A stretch of 64,000 nt of DNA, taken from positions 248,001 to 312,000 of the forward strand of contig NZ_FUYM01000006.1 of NCBI RefSeq assembly GCF_900167915.1, written 5' to 3'. Shown piece after piece: positions 49,985 to 60,896 of the stretch (position 1 is the first letter of the stretch; each line of letters begins with the position of its first letter). This DNA is from Rhizorhabdus histidinilytica. Lineage in GTDB: Bacteria; Pseudomonadota; Alphaproteobacteria; Sphingomonadales; Sphingomonadaceae. The notes under the pieces are model-generated. The model did not search any database and was not told the origin of the DNA. It worked only from the letters and a program-made list of their open reading frames with translations. The position numbers and the translations under genes were made by a program.

Positions 49985-51174
49985 GAGTCGGGGCGCAGGC
50001 GCAGGGTCAATCCCGCGACCAGTCCGATCTCGGCGAGGTGGAGCAGCCAGCCCGCCGCGAAACCGCCGGTCCGATCGTGCAGCACCGCCACCACCCAGGG
50101 CGCCGCCCCGGCAATCAGGAAACCGCCGCCCTGCATCAGCGCGGCGAGCGCGCCGGCGTCGGCGGGCCGGGGGAGATGGTCGAGCGCGACGACCAGGGTG
50201 AGCGCGAAGCAACCGCCGAGCCCCGCCCCGGCGCAGCACGCCCAGAGCAGCGGCGCGGCGGCTGGCGCGGCCGCCAGCCCGGCGAAACCGCCGGCCTGGA
50301 GCGCCATGGTCAGCCATAGCCAGGGGCGCCGGTCGCGGTGGCGGCGCGCGAGCAGCGGGCAGAGCAGGGCCGCGACCGCCTGGCTCGCCGCCATCGCCGC
50401 GAGCAGCCGGCCGCTCGCCGCGGCGGTCCAGCCATGCTCCTGGTAGAAGGGCGACAGCCAGGCGACGACCGTCGAATAACCGCCGTTGACCAGCCCGAAG
50501 CTCGCCATCAGCAGCCAGGTGCGCGGGCGCCGCAGCAGCAGGCCGACGGGCGGCGCCTCGCCCCGCACCGGCGCCTCGCCCCTGGGGATCGCGACCAGCG
50601 CGGCGACCAGCGCCGCGAGCGCGGGGAGGCCGAGCCAGCCGATCCCGACCCGCCAGCTTCCGGCGGCGGAGGCGATCAGCGGCGAAAGCTGCGCGCCGAC
50701 CGCGCCGCCACCCATCAGCATCGCCGAATAGAGCCCCATCGCCAGCGGCAGCCGATCGGGGAAATGACGCTTCAATATGCCGGGGAACACCGCCTGGATC
50801 ACGGCGACGCCGAGCCCGAGCAGCGCGGCGGTGCCGATCAGCCCGGCGGTGCTGCCCGCGACCAGGCGGAGCAGCGAGCCGAGCGCGAGCAGCGCGAGCG
50901 ACGCGACCACCGCGCGGCGGGCGCCGACCGCCGCCTCGACCGCTGGCCCGAGGAAGGCGAGCACCCCCATCAGCAGCATCGGCACCAGGGTGAGCGACGC
51001 CAGCACCTGCAGCGTCATGCCGGTATCGGTCCGGATGCCGCCGGCGAGCGGGCCGACCGCGGTCAGGAAAGGACGGAGGTTGAGCCCGACCAGCACCACC
51101 GCGACGAGCAGCGGCCATCGCCGCGGGTCACGCCCCGCGTCACGCAAGGTCGCGCCGCCGCTGCCATTCGGCAT
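49894..51174 (-). CDS. Major facilitator superfamily transporter, CynX/NimT-like
   Basis: 426 residues, about twelve membrane segments ('WPLLVAVVLVGLNLRPFL', 'SLTLVPMLLMGVLAFLGPA', 'LGLGVAVIQAVFPGILKRHF'). Early 'GLNLRPFLTAVGPL' and 'QVLASLTLVPMLLMGVLAF' are typical of the cyanate/nitroimidazole (CynX/NimT) branch. Substrate not known; probably an organic solute tied to the two hydrolytic genes upstream in the operon. The ATG at 51174 gives a 35-nt overlap with the deaminase gene; a TTG at 51147 is an alternative, and neither has a clear Shine-Dalgarno. Confidence 0.85.
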   Translation of the reverse strand: MPNGSGGATLRDAGRDPRRWPLLVAVVLVGLNLRPFLTAVGPLAGGIRTDTGMTLQVLASLTLVPMLLMGVLAFLGPAVEAAVGARRAVVASLALLALGSLLRLVAGSTAGLIGTAALLGLGVAVIQAVFPGILKRHFPDRLPLAMGLYSAMLMGGGAVGAQLSPLIASAAGSWRVGIGWLGLPALAALVAALVAIPRGEAPVRGEAPPVGLLLRRPRTWLLMASFGLVNGGYSTVVAWLSPFYQEHGWTAAASGRLLAAMAASQAVAALLCPLLARRHRDRRPWLWLTMALQAGGFAGLAAAPAAAPLLWACCAGAGLGGCFALTLVVALDHLPRPADAGALAALMQGGGFLIAGAAPWVVAVLHDRTGGFAAGWLLHLAEIGLVAGLTLRLRPDSYRAVMAPSPDPAWPRPASVELSSPSALRP

Positions 51175-51637
51175 AGATGTCGGGCCGCTCCGCACCGTCG
51201 ACCGGCCGGTGGCGGACCGCCATCGCCTGCTCGCCGGCGGGACGGCCGAGATCGGCGAGGATCGCGGCCTGGACGGCGGCGGTCGACAGGCCGAACGGCT
51301 CGCCGTCCTCGTTCGAATAGGCATAGGCGACCGCGCCGATCCCGGCCATCCGCATCGCCGCCATGCACATCGGGCAGGGGTGGCCGCTGGCATAGACGGT
51401 GCAACCGCTGAGGTCGGGCGTGGCGAGCCGGCGCGCCGCAGCGCGGATCGCGCCAAGCTCGGCATGGGCGGTGGGATCGTTGGTGGCGAGAATCTCGTTG
51501 ACGCCGACGGCGACGATCGCGCCGTCCTTCACCACCACCGCACCGAACGGCCGGCCGCCCTGCGCGACATTGTCGCGGGCCAGTTCGATCGCGGCGCGCA
51601 GGAAGCCCTGCTCCGCGTCGGTCGACGACTTTGTCAT
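51140..51637 (-). CDS. Cytidine/deoxycytidylate deaminase-fold nucleoside or guanine deaminase
   Basis: 165 residues. Zinc motifs 'PTAHAELGAIR' (HAE) and 'HPCPMCMAAM' (PCxxC), as in GuaD, CodA-like and tRNA-type deaminases. The size and the final 'IYAEWQRRRDLA' are closest to guanine/nucleobase deaminases (assignment by eye, weak). Overlaps the amidohydrolase stop (ATGA), so a shared catabolic substrate is likely. Confidence 0.88.
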   Translation of the reverse strand: MTKSSTDAEQGFLRAAIELARDNVAQGGRPFGAVVVKDGAIVAVGVNEILATNDPTAHAELGAIRAAARRLATPDLSGCTVYASGHPCPMCMAAMRMAGIGAVAYAYSNEDGEPFGLSTAAVQAAILADLGRPAGEQAMAVRHRPVDGAERPDIYAEWQRRRDLA

Positions 51638-53085
51638 TGCACTGCCCCGGCATCCCAGCGCGCGACCTTCGCCCGCGCCTCGGCGAGCAGCCGGTCGAGC
51701 GCGGCGCGATCATGCGCGATGCCGCGCAGCACCACCGTGTCGACCGACCGGGTCGCGTGGATGTCCTCGAGCGGGTTGCGGTCGAGCAGCACCAGGTCGG
51801 CCTGCTTGCCCGCCTCGACCGAGCCGTAGCGGTCGAGCTTGCCGAACCAGGCCGGGCCGGCGCGGGTCGCGGCCGACAGCGCCTGCGCCGGGGTCAGGCC
51901 GTTCTCGACATAGAGCGCCAGTTCCTGGTGCAGGCCGAGCGCGGGATAGTCGAACGAGTTGAGGAAGCCCGCGTCGGTGCCGGCCATGATCGTCACCCCC
52001 GCCTTCGCCAGCATCGGCAGCACGGCGGCGGTCTGGCGATACTCGCGGTGGCGCGCCTCGATCTGTTCCGGGGTCGCCTTGGCGGCGCGGTCGATCCGCC
52101 ACTGATAGGTCTTGCGCAGCCCCGGCCCGACGTAGGCGAGGAACGGGTCCTTCGAATGATCGTCGCTGTCGAGGAAGGCGAGCGTGCGTTCGATGTTGAG
52201 GGTCGGCGTGACGAACACCTGACGGTCGCGCAGCGTCCGGTAGGCGGCCATCGCAGTCGCTTCGTCGAACCCGGCATCGAGCCGCGCCTGCGCCTCGGCG
52301 CGGGTGATGCGGCCGGCGGCGACATCGGCGGCGATCGCCGCCTCGTCCTTCACCCCGGCCTTGTAGGCATAGCTGAGATGCTCGATCGAGCTGATCCCGG
52401 CATCGACCGCCTGGCCGACCGTCAGCGCCATCGGGATGTGCCCCGAGGCGCGCAGCCCCGCCGCGCGCACCCGGCGAACGGCGTAGAGGAACAGGTCGGG
52501 CTTGAGGGTGCTGTCGGTGATCTTGACGAAGTCGACGCCGAGCCCGGCCAGCTTGTCGACCGCCGCGTCGACATCGGCTTCGGAACCGGTTTCGAGCGTG
52601 CCCTTCCAGACCGGCTTGATTCCTTCGATCTTGGGTCCCGAGCTGAGCAGGGTCGGGCCGAACAGCGTGCCGTCGGCGATCTCGCGGCGCCAGTGCAGCA
52701 CCTCGTTCGGCAGATCGCCCGACGCGTCGCGGACGGTGGTGACGCCATAGGCGACGTAGAGCGGCAGCAACGCCTTGTTCTCTTCGGCCAGCGCTGGGCC
52801 GCCGCCGAAATGGACGTGCATGTCCCACAGGCCGGGGATCAGGTAGCGGCCCTTCGCCTCGATCCGCCGGGGCGCGGTCCACGCCTTGGCCACCGCCGCA
52901 TCGCCGCCGACCGCGACGATGCGGTCGCCCTTGATCGCCACCGCCTGGTCGGGAATCGGCCGGGCGCCCTCGACGTCGATCACCACCGCGTGGCGGATCA
53001 GCAGGTCGGCGGCCTGCTTCGCGGCGGCCGCCGGGATCGGTTGGAACGCCGCCGCCGCGGCCAGTGCGATCAGGAAAGCTTTCAT
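51634..53085 (-). CDS. Exported metal-dependent amidohydrolase
   Basis: 483 residues with a signal peptide (1-21, 'LALAAAAAFQPIPAAAA'-type). Metal-binding motifs: 'DMHVHFGG' (HxH, about 84), 'SGHIPMAL', 'IEHLSYAYKAG' and 'AGTDAGF'. Resembles imidazolonepropionase-like and prolidase-like amidohydrolases found in alphaproteobacteria. It probably hydrolyses a cyclic amide or peptide-like compound in the periplasm, with the cytoplasmic deaminase and the MFS importer then following. Start ATG 53085; divergent from a LysR gene. Confidence 0.88.
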   Translation of the reverse strand: MKAFLIALAAAAAFQPIPAAAAKQAADLLIRHAVVIDVEGARPIPDQAVAIKGDRIVAVGGDAAVAKAWTAPRRIEAKGRYLIPGLWDMHVHFGGGPALAEENKALLPLYVAYGVTTVRDASGDLPNEVLHWRREIADGTLFGPTLLSSGPKIEGIKPVWKGTLETGSEADVDAAVDKLAGLGVDFVKITDSTLKPDLFLYAVRRVRAAGLRASGHIPMALTVGQAVDAGISSIEHLSYAYKAGVKDEAAIAADVAAGRITRAEAQARLDAGFDEATAMAAYRTLRDRQVFVTPTLNIERTLAFLDSDDHSKDPFLAYVGPGLRKTYQWRIDRAAKATPEQIEARHREYRQTAAVLPMLAKAGVTIMAGTDAGFLNSFDYPALGLHQELALYVENGLTPAQALSAATRAGPAWFGKLDRYGSVEAGKQADLVLLDRNPLEDIHATRSVDTVVLRGIAHDRAALDRLLAEARAKVARWDAGAVQ

Positions 53086-53190
53086 CGTCTCATCCGGCTG
53101 GCAATGTCCTGGCGCGATTATCGTCGGCCTTGTCATCATGCGCAAATGGGATATCAGGATGATCATCATTCAGGATATGAATGGTGTTCG
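53086..53190. promoter_or_regulatory. Divergent promoter/operator region of the amidohydrolase operon and its LysR gene
   Basis: 105 nt. The right part holds ATATC...GATAT arms around GATGATCATC (palindromic) within 53150-53190, with T-N11-A type dyads typical of LysR sites. Probably the LysR binding region; exact half-sites not resolvable by eye. Confidence 0.45.
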
Positions 53191-54042
53191 ATGCTCGACC
53201 CCCGCCTGCTCCGCGCCTTCGTGGCGATCGCCGACCATCGCAGCTTCACCAGCGCCGCGGCGGCGCTCAACATGACCCAGTCGACGATCAGCCAGCAGCT
53301 CGCCCGGCTCGAGCAGGGCGTCGGGCGCGCGCTGATCGACCGGGCCGCGCGGCCGGTGCTGCCGACCCCGGCGGGCGAGCGGCTGCTCGGCCATGCCCGC
53401 CGCATCCTCGCGCTGCACGCCGAGGCGGAGCGGCTGCTGACCGACCCGGCCGGCACCCATCCGGTGCGGATCGGCATGCCCGACGACATCGCCACCCACG
53501 CGATGACCGGCGCGCTCGCCGCCTTCGCCGGGCAACATCGCGACATCCGGCTCGACGTGACGATCGGGCTCAGCCGCGAGCTGACCCGCCGCTACCATGG
53601 CGGCGAGCTCGACATCGTCGTGGTCAAGGAGGCCAGGCCGGGGCCCGACCACCGCATCAGCTTCGCCGAGCCGATGGCCTGGTACGAGGGGAGCGCCGCG
53701 CCCGACTGGCCCGATCCGATCCCGCTGGTCGCCTTCCCGGCCGGCGGCCTCTATCGCGACGAGATGTTCGCGCGGATCGAGCGCGAGGGACGCCGCTGGT
53801 ATGTCGCGCTGACGTCGAGCAGCCTGTCGAGCGTGCTGGTCGCGGTCGAGACCGGGATGGGGATATCGCTGCTCCCCTGCCGATCGACGCTGGGCCGCGA
53901 CCTACGCATCCACGCGCCGCTGGGACGCGAGCGGCCGATGGCGGTGTCGCTCTACGGCTGGGAGACGGCGGGGCCGATCGGCGAGCTCGCCGACCGGATG
54001 ATCGCGGTCCTCGCCGGCCGCGACGGGGCGACCACCGAATAG
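53191..54042 (+). CDS. LysR-family transcriptional regulator
   Basis: 283 residues. N-terminal helix-turn-helix (1-65): 'LLRAFVAIADHRSFTSAAAA', 'NMTQSTISQQLARLEQGVG', 'ALIDRAARPVLPTPAGERLL'. The C-terminal ligand-binding domain is about 90-283. Divergent from the amidohydrolase operon, which it probably activates in the presence of an effector derived from its substrate. ATG 53191. Some GDSL-type transport genes share this arrangement, but none is seen here. Confidence 0.93.
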   Translation: MLDPRLLRAFVAIADHRSFTSAAAALNMTQSTISQQLARLEQGVGRALIDRAARPVLPTPAGERLLGHARRILALHAEAERLLTDPAGTHPVRIGMPDDIATHAMTGALAAFAGQHRDIRLDVTIGLSRELTRRYHGGELDIVVVKEARPGPDHRISFAEPMAWYEGSAAPDWPDPIPLVAFPAGGLYRDEMFARIEREGRRWYVALTSSSLSSVLVAVETGMGISLLPCRSTLGRDLRIHAPLGRERPMAVSLYGWETAGPIGELADRMIAVLAGRDGATTE

Positions 54043-54051
54043 GACGGGGCC

Positions 54052-55086
54052 TCAGCCCCGGCCGACCGCGTCTGCGATCGTCGCGAAGCCGTCGCGGTCG
54101 AGCAGCTCGACCAGGCCGGCGTTGATCCGCCTGGCGAGCCCCGGCCCCTCATAGACCAGCGCCGAATAGAGCTGGACGAGGCTGGCACCGGCGCGGATGC
54201 GGGCATAGGCGTCGGCGGCCGAGGCGATGCCGCCCGCCGCGATCAGCGGGATGGCGCCGCCGGTAGCCTTGCGGAAATCGACGAGCCGCTGCTGCGCCAG
54301 GTCGCGCAGCGGCGCGCCCGACAGGCCGCCGCTCTCGCCGGCATGCCGGCTACGCAGCGGCGGGCGCGAGATGGTGGTGTTCGAGACGATCAGCCCGTCG
54401 AGCCGCTGCGCCGCCGCGATCTCGGCGATGTCGTCGATGTCGGCGGGCTCCAGGTCGGGCGCGACCTTCAGGAAGACGGGCGGACCGCCTGCCGGCCGCG
54501 CCGCGGTCACCGCGTCGAGCAGCGCGGTCAGCGCGCCGCGATCCTGCAGCGCGCGCAGCCCCGGCGTGTTGGGCGAGGAGATGTTGACCGTCAGGTAGCG
54601 CGCCACCCCCGCCATTACCCGCACGCCGTTGGCATAGTCGGCGATGCGGTCGACGGCGTCCTTGTTGGCGCCGATGTTGACCCCGACGATGCCGGGGCGG
54701 TCGTTGCGGCGGAGCAGCCGTTCGAGCGCCGCCGCCTGGCCGCCATTGTTGAAGCCCATGCGGTTGATCACCGCGCGGTCCTCGACCAGCCGGAACAGGC
54801 GCGGGCGCGGATTGCCGGGCTGCGGGAAGGGGGTGAGCGTCCCCACCTCGGCGAAGCCGAAGCCCAGCGCGAGGATCGCGTCGGGCACCTGCGCGTCCTT
54901 GTCGAAGCCGGCGGCAAGCCCGACCGGATTGGGGAAGCGCAGCCCGGCGACCTCGATCGCGAGCCGCGGGTCCGACGCGGGCAGGCCCGTGCGCGGCCGG
55001 AGCCGCAACGCGCGGATCGTCGCGCGGTGGGCGCGTTCGGCCTCGAGGGTGAAGACCAGCGGACGGAGGGCGGCATAGAGCGACAT
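54052..55086 (-). CDS. pyrD: Dihydroorotate dehydrogenase (quinone), class 2
   Basis: 344 residues. Fourth step of pyrimidine synthesis, coupled to the quinone pool at the inner membrane. The N-terminal membrane-binding helix precedes 'AGLRFPNPVGLAAGFDKDAQ'. FMN and catalytic motifs: 'RVMAGVARYLTVNISSPNTP' (catalytic Ser), 'FLKVAPDL', 'IPLIAAGGIASAADAYARI'. The Ser base and the membrane helix mark class 2. Convergent with LysR, 9 nt between the stops. Confidence 0.97.
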   Translation of the reverse strand: MSLYAALRPLVFTLEAERAHRATIRALRLRPRTGLPASDPRLAIEVAGLRFPNPVGLAAGFDKDAQVPDAILALGFGFAEVGTLTPFPQPGNPRPRLFRLVEDRAVINRMGFNNGGQAAALERLLRRNDRPGIVGVNIGANKDAVDRIADYANGVRVMAGVARYLTVNISSPNTPGLRALQDRGALTALLDAVTAARPAGGPPVFLKVAPDLEPADIDDIAEIAAAQRLDGLIVSNTTISRPPLRSRHAGESGGLSGAPLRDLAQQRLVDFRKATGGAIPLIAAGGIASAADAYARIRAGASLVQLYSALVYEGPGLARRINAGLVELLDRDGFATIADAVGRG

Positions 55087-55221
55087 GGACGCCCGCTTAG
55101 CGGGACATGCCCGCGCCGTCATGGGGGAAGTTGCTTCCTCCGCCGTCCCGCTTCCCTCCGCCGGGATGACGGGAAAAGGTGGATATCCACCCTTGACCTG
55201 AGCCGCGTCCGCGCCCATCTG

Positions 55222-55250
55222 CCCAATCGGATCGAATCAGTCCGATTGGG
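55222..55250. promoter_or_regulatory. Rrf2 (SUF regulator) operator
   Basis: CCCAATCGGA (55222-55231), 9-nt spacer TCGAATCAG, TCCGATTGGG (55241-55250): perfect 10-bp arms, ending 12 nt before the regulator ATG. It would repress the whole suf operon. The CGGA-N9-TCCG core is the same as in the two sites at 16686 and 16723. Confidence 0.75.
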
Positions 55251-55261
55251 ATCGAAACGCG

Positions 55262-55666
55262 ATGCGCCTGTCCAGCCTGGCCGACTATGCGGTCGTCATG
55301 CTCTCCGCCGCCGCCCGCCACGGCGCCGGCGAACGGCTGACCGCGACGCTGCTGTCCGACGAGACCGGCGTGCCGCTGCCGACCGCGCAGAAGCTGATGG
55401 GGCGGCTCGCCCAGGCCGGCCTGCTCGCTTCGGCGCGCGGCACCGGCGGCGGCTTCCGCCTGGCGCGCGATCCCGGCGCGATCAGCCTCGCCGACATCGT
55501 CGAGGCGGTCGAGGGACCGATCGCCATGACCGCCTGCGTCGACGACCATCGTCACGACTGCGGGCTGGAGAGCGCCTGCCGCGTCAAGCCGCACTGGGGT
55601 GTCGTCAACGACACGATCCGCGGCGCGCTGGGCGGCGTGAGCCTCGCAACCCTGTCGAGGGCCTGA
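55262..55666 (+). CDS. Rrf2-family SUF system Fe-S regulator
   Basis: 134 residues. Winged helix: 'MRLSSLADYAVVMLSAAARH', 'LLSDETGVPLPTAQKLMGRL', 'GTGGGFRLARDPGAISLADI'. The Cys set 'TACVDDHRHDCGLESACRVK' (C-x7-C-x5-C) probably holds the Fe-S cluster that senses cluster supply. Matches the SUF regulator subgroup of Rrf2 (SufR/IscR-like). First gene of the suf operon; its stop lies 3 nt before sufB. Confidence 0.93.
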   Translation: MRLSSLADYAVVMLSAAARHGAGERLTATLLSDETGVPLPTAQKLMGRLAQAGLLASARGTGGGFRLARDPGAISLADIVEAVEGPIAMTACVDDHRHDCGLESACRVKPHWGVVNDTIRGALGGVSLATLSRA

Positions 55667-55669
55667 GAT

Positions 55670-57142
<1,473 letters not shown>

Positions 57143-57181
57143 TCCCTTCCCCCGCAACCGTCACCCCGCTGGAAAGTAACA

Positions 57182-57925
<744 letters not shown>

Positions 57926-57941
57926 GGACGGGCATCTTCTT

Positions 57942-58032
57942 CCGTCATGCTGAACTGGTTTCAGCATCCACTCCTCCGCGAGCGCTGGCGCCTGTGGCCT
58001 GGTGGATCCTGAAACAAGTTCAGGATGACGGG
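57942..58032. repeat. 91-bp palindromic repeat inside the suf operon, between sufC and sufD
   Basis: Left end CCGTCATGCTGAACTGGTTTC-AGCATCCA and right end TGGATCCTGAAACAAGTTC-AGGATGACGG are complementary. A related left-hand form (CGTCATCCTGACGC...) occurs at 27191. It ends 9 nt before the sufD ATG and supplies part of its leader (GGGGTGGGGAA). It is the only long repeat of this family that interrupts an operon in the window. Confidence 0.7.
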
Positions 58033-58040
58033 GTGGGGAA

Positions 58041-59126
58041 ATGAGCGTGCTCACCCTCCCCTCGACCCGTGAGGAAGCGTGGCGCTGGTCCGACCTGTCG
58101 GGCCTCGAAGCGCTGTCCGCCGCCCACGCCACGGGCGTCGCCGCCGACCTCGATTCGCACTGGATCGGCGACGGGCCCCGCCTGCTGTTCGTCGACGGGC
58201 GGCTCGACGCCGGCCGCAGCCGGCCGGGCCCGGTGACGGTCGGCACGGTCGACGCGGCCTCGACCCATCCTCTCGCGCGGCTCGCCGGCGGCGACGGCTG
58301 GACGCTGGCGGTCCACAAGGACGGCGCGACGCCACCGGGCGCGATCGAGATCGTCCATGTCGCGACCGGCGGCGCGAGCCACGTCCCGGCGCGGATCGTG
58401 ATGGCCGAGGATGCGCAGGCGAGCATCGTCGAGACCTATGTGGGCGACGGCTGGGCCAACCGGCTGACCCGGATCGAACTGGGCCGATCGGCGCGGCTGA
58501 TGCGGGCGATCCGGCTGGTCCAGGGATCGGGCTTCACCTCGCTGCGCGACGAAGCGGTGCTCGGCGCGGGCGCGAGCCTCGTCACCACCATCCTGGGTGC
58601 GGGCGCGGGCGGCAGCCGGCTCGACGCCTTCGTCACCCTCGACGGCGCCGGCGCCTATGCCGAGCATGGCGGCGCGCTGCTCGCTCGCGACAGCCAGCGC
58701 CACGATGCCGCGGTGGTCGTCCGCCACGCCGAGCCCGAGGGCACCAGCCGCCAGCTCTGGCGCGCGGTCGCCGACGACCAGGCGACGACGAGCATGGCGG
58801 CGCGGGTCGAGGTCGCCCGCGACGCGCAGAAGACCGACGGCGAGCAGAGCCTGCGCGGGCTGATGCTCAAGCGCACCGCGACGGTGAACCTGAAGCCCGA
58901 GCTGGAGATCTTCGCCGACGATGTGAAGTGCGCCCATGGCGCGACGGTCGGCGAGCTGGACGCGCAGGCGCTGTTCTACATGACGTCGCGCGGCATCACC
59001 CCCGATCGCGCCCGCGCGCTGCTGACTCAGGCGTTCATCGCCGACGCGCTGTCGCGGATCGGCGACGAACCGGTCCGCGACGCCTTCCAGGCCGCGGCCG
59101 AAGCCTGGCTGGAGGAGCGGATATGA
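58041..59126 (+). CDS. sufD: Fe-S cluster assembly protein SufD
   Basis: 361 residues. 'LPSTREEAWRWSDLSGLEAL' is the N-terminal SufD opening, and the C-terminal core 'EIFADDVKCAHGATVGELDA' is the family hallmark with the conserved Cys/His, followed by 'LFYMTSRGI'. Structural partner of SufB. Shorter N-terminal region than E. coli SufD, as common in alphaproteobacteria. Overlaps sufS by ATGA. Confidence 0.97.
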   Translation: MSVLTLPSTREEAWRWSDLSGLEALSAAHATGVAADLDSHWIGDGPRLLFVDGRLDAGRSRPGPVTVGTVDAASTHPLARLAGGDGWTLAVHKDGATPPGAIEIVHVATGGASHVPARIVMAEDAQASIVETYVGDGWANRLTRIELGRSARLMRAIRLVQGSGFTSLRDEAVLGAGASLVTTILGAGAGGSRLDAFVTLDGAGAYAEHGGALLARDSQRHDAAVVVRHAEPEGTSRQLWRAVADDQATTSMAARVEVARDAQKTDGEQSLRGLMLKRTATVNLKPELEIFADDVKCAHGATVGELDAQALFYMTSRGITPDRARALLTQAFIADALSRIGDEPVRDAFQAAAEAWLEERI

Positions 59127-60337
59127 GCAGCGTCGTCGACATCGCCGAGCTGAGCCGCCGCGCCGATTTCCCGGCGATCCCGGACGGCTGGCACTATCTC
59201 GACACCGCAGCGACCGCGCAGAAGCCGCAGGCGGTGATCGACGCGATCGCCCAGGCCTATGGCCGCGACTATGCGACCGTCCATCGCGGCGTCTATCGCC
59301 GCTCGGCCGACATGACGATCGCCTATGAGGCGGCGCGCCAGCGGGTCGCCCGCTTCCTCAACGCCCGCAGCGCCGACGAGGTGGTGTTCGTGCGCGGCGC
59401 GACCGAGGCGATCAACCTCGTCGCGCAGAGCTGGGGCGTCGCCACCCTGAAGCCCGGCGACCGCGTCCTGCTGTCGCAGCTCGAGCATCATTCGAACATC
59501 GTGCCCTGGCAGCTCATCCAGGAGCGGACCGGCATCGAAATCGACGTCTGCCCGCTCACCGCCGACGGCCGCATCGACCTCGACGCGGCCGAGGCGATGC
59601 TGACCGAACGCCACAAGCTGGTCGCGTTCGCCCATGTCTCGAACGTGCTCGGCTCGGTGCTCGACGCCCGCCGCGCAACCGAGCTGGCACATCGGGTCGG
59701 CGCGAAAATCCTGATCGACGGCTGCCAGGCGGTGCCGCGGATCGGCGCGGATGTGGCGGCGATCGGGTGCGACTTCTACGTTTTCTCGGGCCACAAGCTC
59801 TACGGGCCGACCGGGATCGGCGTGCTGTGGGCGAAGGCCGAGCTGCTCTACGCGATGCCGCCCTATCAGGGCGGCGGATCGATGATCGACCGGGTCACCT
59901 TCGGCAGGACGACCTGGGCGCCCGCCCCGCAGCGGTTCGAGGCGGGGACGCCCAACATCGTCGGCGCGCTCGGCCTCCACGCCGCGATCGACTATGTCGA
60001 ATCGATCGGCCTGCCCTTCATCCACGCGCATGAGGCGGCGCTGGTGCGCAAGGCGCGCGCGGCGCTGTCGGGGATCAACAGCGTGCGGCTGTTCGGGCCC
60101 GAGGACTCGGCGGGCATCGTCTCCTTCGCGATCGAGGGGGTGCATCCGCACGACATCGGCACCATATTGGACGAGGAAGGCGTGGCGATCCGGGCCGGGC
60201 ACCATTGCGCCCAGCCGCTGATGGAGCTTCTCGACGTTCCGGCCACCGCGCGGGCGAGCTTCGGCATCTACAATGACGATGACGACGTCGCCGCGCTGGC
60301 GCGGGGAATCGAACGGGTGACGCGGATTTTCGGGTGA
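59123..60337 (+). CDS. sufS: Cysteine desulfurase SufS
   Basis: 404 residues, PLP enzyme that takes sulfur from cysteine. 'YLDTAATAQKPQAVIDAI' starts the fold. The PLP Lys is in 'FYVFSGHKLYGPTGIGVLW', and the catalytic Cys is in 'RAGHHCAQPLMELL' (group II enzyme, short loop). 'LEHHSNIVPWQLI' and 'FAHVSNVLGS' bind the cofactor. SufE lies elsewhere, at 31710. Stop 1 nt before sufT. Confidence 0.97.
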   Translation: MSSVVDIAELSRRADFPAIPDGWHYLDTAATAQKPQAVIDAIAQAYGRDYATVHRGVYRRSADMTIAYEAARQRVARFLNARSADEVVFVRGATEAINLVAQSWGVATLKPGDRVLLSQLEHHSNIVPWQLIQERTGIEIDVCPLTADGRIDLDAAEAMLTERHKLVAFAHVSNVLGSVLDARRATELAHRVGAKILIDGCQAVPRIGADVAAIGCDFYVFSGHKLYGPTGIGVLWAKAELLYAMPPYQGGGSMIDRVTFGRTTWAPAPQRFEAGTPNIVGALGLHAAIDYVESIGLPFIHAHEAALVRKARAALSGINSVRLFGPEDSAGIVSFAIEGVHPHDIGTILDEEGVAIRAGHHCAQPLMELLDVPATARASFGIYNDDDDVAALARGIERVTRIFG

Positions 60338-60338
60338 G

Positions 60339-60830
60339 ATGGACGAAGCGATGAACGAGACGGGGAAGATCGAGATCGAAGAGGTCGACGCGGTGCCGCC
60401 GCCGCCCAAGGCGCGCGTCGACGCGGCGACGGACGCGGGCGCGGCGGACGAGAGCGCGCGCAAGCCCGACTATCTCGAAGGCTTCCTGTCGCAGAAGCCC
60501 GCCGAGGCGGGCACCGGCGAGCCGGGCGGCGATGTCTACGAGGGCGTGATCGCCGCGCTCAAGGAGATCTACGACCCCGAGATCCCGGTGAACATCTACG
60601 AGCTGGGGCTGATCTACGGGGTCGACATCACCGCCGACAACCATGTCGTGGTGACGATGACCCTGACCACCCCGCATTGCCCGGTCGCCGAATCGATGCC
60701 GGGCGAGGTCGAGCTGCGCGTCGGCGCGGTGCCGGGGGTCGGATCGGCCGAGGTCAACCTGGTCTGGGACCCGCCGTGGGACCCACAGAAGATGTCGGAC
60801 GAGGCCAAGCTCGAACTGGGGATGTTGTAA
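60339..60830 (+). CDS. sufT: SufT, MIP18-family Fe-S maturation protein
   Basis: 163 residues. An acidic, low-complexity N-terminal extension (1-60) precedes the MIP18/DUF59 domain: 'ALKEIYDPEIPVNIYELGLI', 'VTMTLTTPHCPVAESMPGEV' with the conserved Cys, and 'VNLVWDPPWDPQKMSDEAKL'. SufT helps deliver clusters to target proteins. The ATG at 60339 is used, though an ATG 4 codons later is possible. Followed 66 nt later by a SufA-type gene. Confidence 0.93.
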   Translation: MDEAMNETGKIEIEEVDAVPPPPKARVDAATDAGAADESARKPDYLEGFLSQKPAEAGTGEPGGDVYEGVIAALKEIYDPEIPVNIYELGLIYGVDITADNHVVVTMTLTTPHCPVAESMPGEVELRVGAVPGVGSAEVNLVWDPPWDPQKMSDEAKLELGML

Positions 60831-60896
60831 GGTGAAACAACCCTTCCCACATGATTCGCAGGGGTCTCGGGGTGAATGGGTTTGGAGTTTGAACCG

